From the NCBI GenBank assembly GCA_018058545.1, contig JAGOZU010000006.1, positions 1 to 64,000 on the forward strand: 64,000 nucleotides of DNA. Direction: 5' to 3'. A program made the translations under genes and the position numbers. The notes below the pieces were generated by a model. The model ran no database searches and was not told where the DNA came from. It was given only the letters and a program-made list of their open reading frames with translations. This DNA is from Promineifilum sp. Lineage in GTDB: Bacteria; Chloroflexota; Anaerolineae; Promineifilales; Promineifilaceae. The stretch's first letter is position 1, and the number at the start of each line of letters is the position of its first letter. This document shows positions 59,622-64,000 of the stretch, piece after piece.

Positions 59622-62543
59622 TCATCCTCCTGCCTCCCCCGCTGTCAGCGCATCGATGCGCGGCCGGCACAGCCCCTGGACGACTTCCTCCAGCATGAAG
59701 GCATCGAACGGGAACTGTTCCTGCACTGCCACGCAGGCCTCATAATTGGCGAGAGCCTGACCGATCGCTTCGTTCGCCGCCGCCTGGTCGCCGGATTGAG
59801 CGAGCAGAAAACTCCGCCACTCGTAGACCGTGCCCAACGCCTGATAGATTTGGGCGATCAGGCGGCTGTTCCCGGACTCGACCAGCGGCCCCACGGCCGG
59901 TTCCAGCCGGGCGACGGCCTCGTCAATGGCCGCTCTGGCTTCGTCAACGGCTCCGATCCGGTAATAGGCGTCAGCCAGCAGGCGCAAGGCAACGCCCGCT
60001 TCATAGTTAGCCCCACTGGCGATGGGCAGTCCATACACCTCGACCTGCTCTTCGCCGGCGGCCACCGGCTCATAGGCTTCCAGCGCCAGCCGCGCCTCGG
60101 CAATGGCCGACTCAACAGCGGCCACCCGGTCGCCGGTGAACTCGTCAGCCTGAGAGTCGTCCAACAGAGCTTGCGCCTGCAGGAAATGGACGCTGCCCGC
60201 GCCGACCTGCGCCCGCGCGTTCTCGGGGTTTGTCTCCAGCGCCCGCGCGAAGGCCAGCCCGGCCGCCTCCAGATGGGATGGTTCGACGACTCCCCCCTCT
60301 TGCGCCAGATAGAGATTGCTCTGTCCGACGAAGTAGTGGGCTGTGTCGAGGTCGGGAGCCAGTTCCGCGGCACGCTCGAAATGGGTTAGCGCGCTCGCCT
60401 CATCGCCCAACAGTTGCTGGCGCAGGCCAAGCATCAGCCGCGCGGCCGCCTGCGCATACGGGTCCAGCTGCAACCAGACTTCTTCATCCGGGTTATCGAT
60501 GTCGAATACGGGGATGTCCTTGACCAGGTTGTAGGTGCCGGCGGCCTGGTTGATATTCGAGCCAAATTGCGGCCGCGCGTAGATATGAGCCGACAAGGTG
60601 CCGAATTCGCCCTCCGGCTTCACCACGCCATAGACGATCATGTCGGCGTTGATATTCTCAGCCAGCGCGGCCGGGTCGATCGTGCCGGCGATCCCTTCCC
60701 CGACAATGCCGACCGGCACATGATTCTCGCCGGCCTGTCCGTCGTACCAGACGCTGAATTCCGACGCGGATTCGCCCGCCAGATCGATCCCGATTCGCTC
60801 GGCGATACGGCGGCCGCCGTCGTTGCTCGCCCTGGTCAACTGGCCGGTTTCATCAAGTACGGCAAATTCAGCCACGGCCACCTTGAAATCGCCGGTCATG
60901 GTCTCCGCGGGAGGGTTAAATACGCCCATGCTATAGAGGATGGCGGCGACCGTGCCCACCAACAGTAAGGCGGCCACCCCTACCAAAATCCGCTGATTGC
61001 GCGCCGCAGTGGCCAGCCGCCTGGCGCGTCGCTCGTCTTCCTCGGCCGCGACCCGCCCGGCCTCCAGGAACTCCGTCTCCACGACGCTCAAGGGATCGGG
61101 CGGATCCTCCGACCAGGCCAGCGCCTGCTCCAGCTTCGCTCCTCGGTAGAGCGCACCGGGGTCGCGGTTGAGGTTGAGCCAATCATTGACGTCGCCCGTT
61201 AGTTGTCGATGACGAATCAGCCCTTCACGATCCTGGTTCAGCCAGTGGCGCAGCGTCGGCCATTCACGAATAAGCGCCTCATGGCTCACCTCAACCACCT
61301 TCGTCTCGCCGGGCGGGATCACGTCGGTCGACACCAGGCGGGAGTCTATCAGAATATCGAGCACGGCCTCCAGCATCGGCTCATCGGTCGCGCGGGTGAT
61401 CAACTCGCTAAATTGGGCACGTCGCCGGGTGTCGGGGGTCTCGCCGTCCATGCTTTCGCCCAGTTCCGTCAGGCGGACGAAGATCATGCGGGCGATGGGT
61501 CGCTGATCGGCGGTCAACTTCTGTTGCAGGACGGTCTCGGCCGTCCTGGCGATGGCCCCGCGCACGCCGCCGGACTCATTGTAGCCGGAGAGGGTCATCG
61601 TCCGGCCGCGACGCCGTTTCCATGTCTCCAGCAAGGCATGGGAGAGCAGCGGCAGCGCACCCGGTTCGTCACCTACGTCGTCGAGCATCAACTCGACCAG
61701 CCCCTCCTGGATCTTCCAGTTGTCGCGAGCCGCGGGCATGACAATGACGCGGAACAACTCCTCGCGGTTCATCGCGCCGATGTACTCCTGGTTGCGGGAA
61801 ACCAGCTCGCGCAGCCCGTCATACTGGGCGCAGCGGGCGTAAAAATCGGCCCGCAGCACGACGACGATCAAGACCGGCGCATCATCACCCGCGGCCATTA
61901 CCAGGTTGTTGATGAACGCCAGGCGCTCGGTTTCATGGCGGCCGAGCGAAAACAACTCCTCGAACTGGTCAACGACCAGCAGCAGGCGCGGATGTCCGGT
62001 TCCGTCCAGCGAACGAGCGGCCGCCCGGGCCAGCGCGTCGGGAGCAACGGCCAATTCGTCGCGCAGGGCGGAGACGGCCGTCAGATCGGCATCGGGCAAC
62101 AGCGCGGCCGCCAGCGAGTCCAGTGGATGGGCAGTTGGCGTCATCACGCGGATGAGCCATTTGTCGGATCCGGAGGGCGGCAACGCGCCGTCATCGAGTT
62201 GCTTGCCTCGTCGCAACGCGGGCAACAGGCCGGCCCTGACGACCGAAGATTTGCCGCTGCCCGACGCGCCGATGACGGCCAGGAAGCGGGTTTGGCCCAG
62301 GCGGCCGGCGAGACGAGCCGTCAACGCCTCGCGGCCGAGGAAGTGGTCGGCGTCGGCCTCGTCGAAATACTGTAACCCTTTATATGGGGGTTCCCCCGGC
62401 TCGGGAGGCAGGCCCTCGACATCGAGGACAGCGGCCGAATTGACGAATGTCGATTCGACGTTGACAATCGCCCCGCGAAAGTCGCCGGAGAGATGATAGG
62501 TTTTACCGCCTGGCGTGTTGTCTTCGTTGGTTGGGGCGGTCAT
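59622..62543 (-). CDS. Membrane-spanning nSTAND1-type NTPase with TPR-like region
   Basis: A 973-residue protein. Residues 54-70 (YKGLQYFDEADADHFLGRE) start an nSTAND1 NTPase: Walker A is IGASGSGKSS (91-100), Walker B LLLVVDQFEELF (187-198), and EPGALPLLSHALLETWKRR is a conserved STAND helix. One membrane helix lies at about 518-541 (ILVGVAALLLVGTVAAILYS). Beyond it come an alpha/beta domain and a TPR-like helical array (LQLDPYAQAAARLMLGLRQQ, THFERAAELAPDLDTAHYFV). A short N-terminal segment, GDFRGAIVNVESTF, is a small recurrent module of such proteins. The NTPase would be cytoplasmic and the TPR region outside, next to the lipoproteins. STAND proteins couple sensing to oligomerisation. Confidence 0.85.
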   Translation of the reverse strand: MTAPTNEDNTPGGKTYHLSGDFRGAIVNVESTFVNSAAVLDVEGLPPEPGEPPYKGLQYFDEADADHFLGREALTARLAGRLGQTRFLAVIGASGSGKSSVVRAGLLPALRRGKQLDDGALPPSGSDKWLIRVMTPTAHPLDSLAAALLPDADLTAVSALRDELAVAPDALARAAARSLDGTGHPRLLLVVDQFEELFSLGRHETERLAFINNLVMAAGDDAPVLIVVVLRADFYARCAQYDGLRELVSRNQEYIGAMNREELFRVIVMPAARDNWKIQEGLVELMLDDVGDEPGALPLLSHALLETWKRRRGRTMTLSGYNESGGVRGAIARTAETVLQQKLTADQRPIARMIFVRLTELGESMDGETPDTRRRAQFSELITRATDEPMLEAVLDILIDSRLVSTDVIPPGETKVVEVSHEALIREWPTLRHWLNQDREGLIRHRQLTGDVNDWLNLNRDPGALYRGAKLEQALAWSEDPPDPLSVVETEFLEAGRVAAEEDERRARRLATAARNQRILVGVAALLLVGTVAAILYSMGVFNPPAETMTGDFKVAVAEFAVLDETGQLTRASNDGGRRIAERIGIDLAGESASEFSVWYDGQAGENHVPVGIVGEGIAGTIDPAALAENINADMIVYGVVKPEGEFGTLSAHIYARPQFGSNINQAAGTYNLVKDIPVFDIDNPDEEVWLQLDPYAQAAARLMLGLRQQLLGDEASALTHFERAAELAPDLDTAHYFVGQSNLYLAQEGGVVEPSHLEAAGLAFARALETNPENARAQVGAGSVHFLQAQALLDDSQADEFTGDRVAAVESAIAEARLALEAYEPVAAGEEQVEVYGLPIASGANYEAGVALRLLADAYYRIGAVDEARAAIDEAVARLEPAVGPLVESGNSRLIAQIYQALGTVYEWRSFLLAQSGDQAAANEAIGQALANYEACVAVQEQFPFDAFMLEEVVQGLCRPRIDALTAGEAGG

Positions 62544-62587
62544 GATTTGAATCGCCGGTCGTCGCGATTTTTATGCCGCGCGGCCGG

Positions 62588-63892
62588 TCATCGAATGTTC
62601 ATCGGCAGAAACACATGATGGTTGTAGTTGATGCCTGTTCCGGGTCGCCAGTCCGGCATTTCGCCCTGGATGCCCAGCGGTTTGCGGCCACTGCCGTCAA
62701 TGTTCATGATCCACAATTGTGGCGGGTCGCCGGGATCGTCGGCAAATTCAAAGACGATCTTTTGTCCGTTGGGCGAGATGGTAAGCCCCCCGGCGAATTC
62801 ATCTTTAAAATCAGTTAGTGGCGTCAGTTTGTCGCCATCGGGGTCAAATTCGTATGCGTAAATGTTGCTGTTCTCCTCGCCGAACTGGCCACCGGTGATG
62901 GCGAAGACAAAGCCGGACTCATCCGGCATCCAGTCCAGCCCCAGGACAAGCTCGTAGGCCTCCTTGTTGATGAGCGGTGTTCCGCCGTCACTCGCGCCGG
63001 GCTGAACCAGGCTGATATGGTCGCTGGAGGAATAGAGGATCCAGTCACTGGCCGGTGACCAGGCCAGACTGTCGGCAATGACGCCCGCGTTCTGACCCAG
63101 GATGAGCGAGTCGCCGCTCGATATGGGCGGATTGGCGCCGATCTGCGTCAGCAACCCTTCATAAAAGAGGAATCCGACCTTGGTACCAGTGCGATGCCAG
63201 GATGGATACGTCGCGCCAAAGTTGCTGTAGACATTGGTCCCGGTCAGGACAAACCGGGTTGAAGCCGAAACCGTCTGCCCCGCTTTGATGTCGGCAAACA
63301 CAGCCGGATCATACCAACGCTTGCGACCATTGATGAGGACAACCTGCTGCTGGATATTTCCCAGGTCGGCGACGCCCGAGAAGGTGACGACCACCGCCGC
63401 GCCAGGATTGATAGTGATCAGTTCGGCCGTCGGCGCGCCTTCAACGAAGATCAGAAACTGCGATTCGGTTGTCTGATTTTCCACCTCGATCTTGACCGTC
63501 CCCTTGGAAAAACCGGCCAACCCGGCACAGAGTGGCGAATTGGTCAGCCGTTTCAGATCGCCGCCGGCAGCGTTGATGGTGTAGATATCGCTTTCATAGG
63601 TGGAGCAAAGTTGTTGATAGTCTGAGGCGAAGGCCAACGCGGCGCCATCCGGCCGCCATTGCAGACCGCGGATCCCCCTAAATGTTGCGTCGGGCAAAGG
63701 TGCCTTCCACAACTGACGGTCATTTGTACCATCGGAATTGACCAGCCGGATCTCGTGACCGCGCTTAAAGGCGATGACGCCGACGGCTGAGGACGCTCGC
63801 GAGTCGTCGGCCGATGTGAAGCGGGCCATGACGGTGACGAGCAGCAGAACCAATCCAAGAGCGACGTAGACAGCAGGCTTGCGAGATAACAT
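62588..63892 (-). CDS. Exported TolB/PD40-type beta-propeller protein
   Basis: A 434-residue protein with an N-terminal signal anchor (MLSRKPAVYVALGLVLLLVT). WD40-like (PD40) blades are visible: GVIAFKRGHEIRLVNSDGTN, LQWRPDGAALAFASD, DSLAWSPASDWILYSSS and LTISPNGQKIVFEFADDPGD. They form a propeller like that of TolB, often used for binding proteins or glycans. A middle segment (KIEVENQTTESQFLIFVEGA) is not propeller-like. GGAGGG precedes the ATG. It is the first gene of the operon with the nSTAND protein and the lipoproteins. Confidence 0.82.
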   Translation of the reverse strand: MLSRKPAVYVALGLVLLLVTVMARFTSADDSRASSAVGVIAFKRGHEIRLVNSDGTNDRQLWKAPLPDATFRGIRGLQWRPDGAALAFASDYQQLCSTYESDIYTINAAGGDLKRLTNSPLCAGLAGFSKGTVKIEVENQTTESQFLIFVEGAPTAELITINPGAAVVVTFSGVADLGNIQQQVVLINGRKRWYDPAVFADIKAGQTVSASTRFVLTGTNVYSNFGATYPSWHRTGTKVGFLFYEGLLTQIGANPPISSGDSLILGQNAGVIADSLAWSPASDWILYSSSDHISLVQPGASDGGTPLINKEAYELVLGLDWMPDESGFVFAITGGQFGEENSNIYAYEFDPDGDKLTPLTDFKDEFAGGLTISPNGQKIVFEFADDPGDPPQLWIMNIDGSGRKPLGIQGEMPDWRPGTGINYNHHVFLPMNIR

Positions 63893-63968
63893 CGTGTTCC
63901 CTCCAGTACCCGGGCGAGTTATTCAGACTCACCATCGCTATTCAATATTGTGGATTGTAAGATACTCT

Positions 63969-63997
63969 AGAATAGGCGGTGGTTTCCGATGTGTCAA
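63969..63997 (-). promoter_or_regulatory. Promoter of the propeller-nSTAND-lipoprotein operon
   Basis: On the minus strand a consensus TTGACA and TATTCT are separated by 17 bases, about 77 bases before the propeller start codon. Confidence 0.75.
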
Positions 63998-64000
63998 GAC

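Overview
The window is GC-rich, densely packed bacterial chromosome. The gene set suggests a respiring member of the Chloroflexota, probably near Anaerolineae/Caldilineae: a complex I operon, a glycyl-tRNA synthetase with alpha and beta chains fused, Thr/Pro-rich lipoproteins, an Asp23 protein, and a surface protein with an LPxTG-type C-terminus. The phylum is inferred from protein character, not from a marker gene. No rRNA or tRNA gene, CRISPR array or intact insertion sequence was found.

Region 1-10.3 kb: a partial rarA, small hypothetical genes, a SpoU-type RNA methyltransferase, a protealysin-like M4 protease followed by its probable inhibitor emfourin, a crotonase-fold enzyme, a methyltransferase, a large protein of unknown function, a lipid kinase and a low-complexity cell-surface protein. 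Region 10.4-13.6 kb: a growth operon rpmF-fabD-fabG-asp23-nusB, ending in an 18-bp minisatellite and a bidirectional terminator. Region 13.7-19.3 kb: tryptophanase, a methyltransferase, a thiolase, an array of eight 29-bp palindromic repeats, a vapBC module and a D-2-hydroxyacid dehydrogenase.

Region 19.3-21.8 kb looks like the remnant of a mobile replicon: a CHC2/Toprim primase and a RepA-like hexameric-helicase ATPase, with a perfect LexA-type box upstream, short palindromes and a gene fragment. Region 21.8-25.8 kb: a PH/SHOCT protein, an NfeD-like membrane protein overlapping an orphan ABC permease, a 76-residue unknown, an EmrE-like exporter behind two strong hairpins, and a phosphoesterase.

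Region 25.8-39.7 kb (minus strand) is nuoABCDEFGHIJKLM in canonical order. A strong terminator follows nuoM and nuoN is absent. Region 39.9-41.5 kb holds a second vapBC with an operator over its promoter and an RHH plus HNH gene pair. Region 41.6-51.4 kb holds information-processing genes: dnaG, the primary sigma factor, fused glyQS and an MrfA-like helicase carrying an embedded HNH domain. Region 51.4-64 kb: an orphan RHH regulator, an alpha/beta hydrolase, an HtrA lipoprotein protease with an unassigned C-terminal domain, a DnaQ-DinG helicase, and a minus-strand operon of a beta-propeller protein, a membrane-spanning nSTAND/TPR protein and two paralogous SH3-like lipoproteins. This operon has a near-consensus promoter at the window edge and is the best candidate for an undescribed envelope-linked system.

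Many genes here have a TATAAT-like box only 6-8 bases before the start codon, so leaderless mRNAs may be common in this organism.
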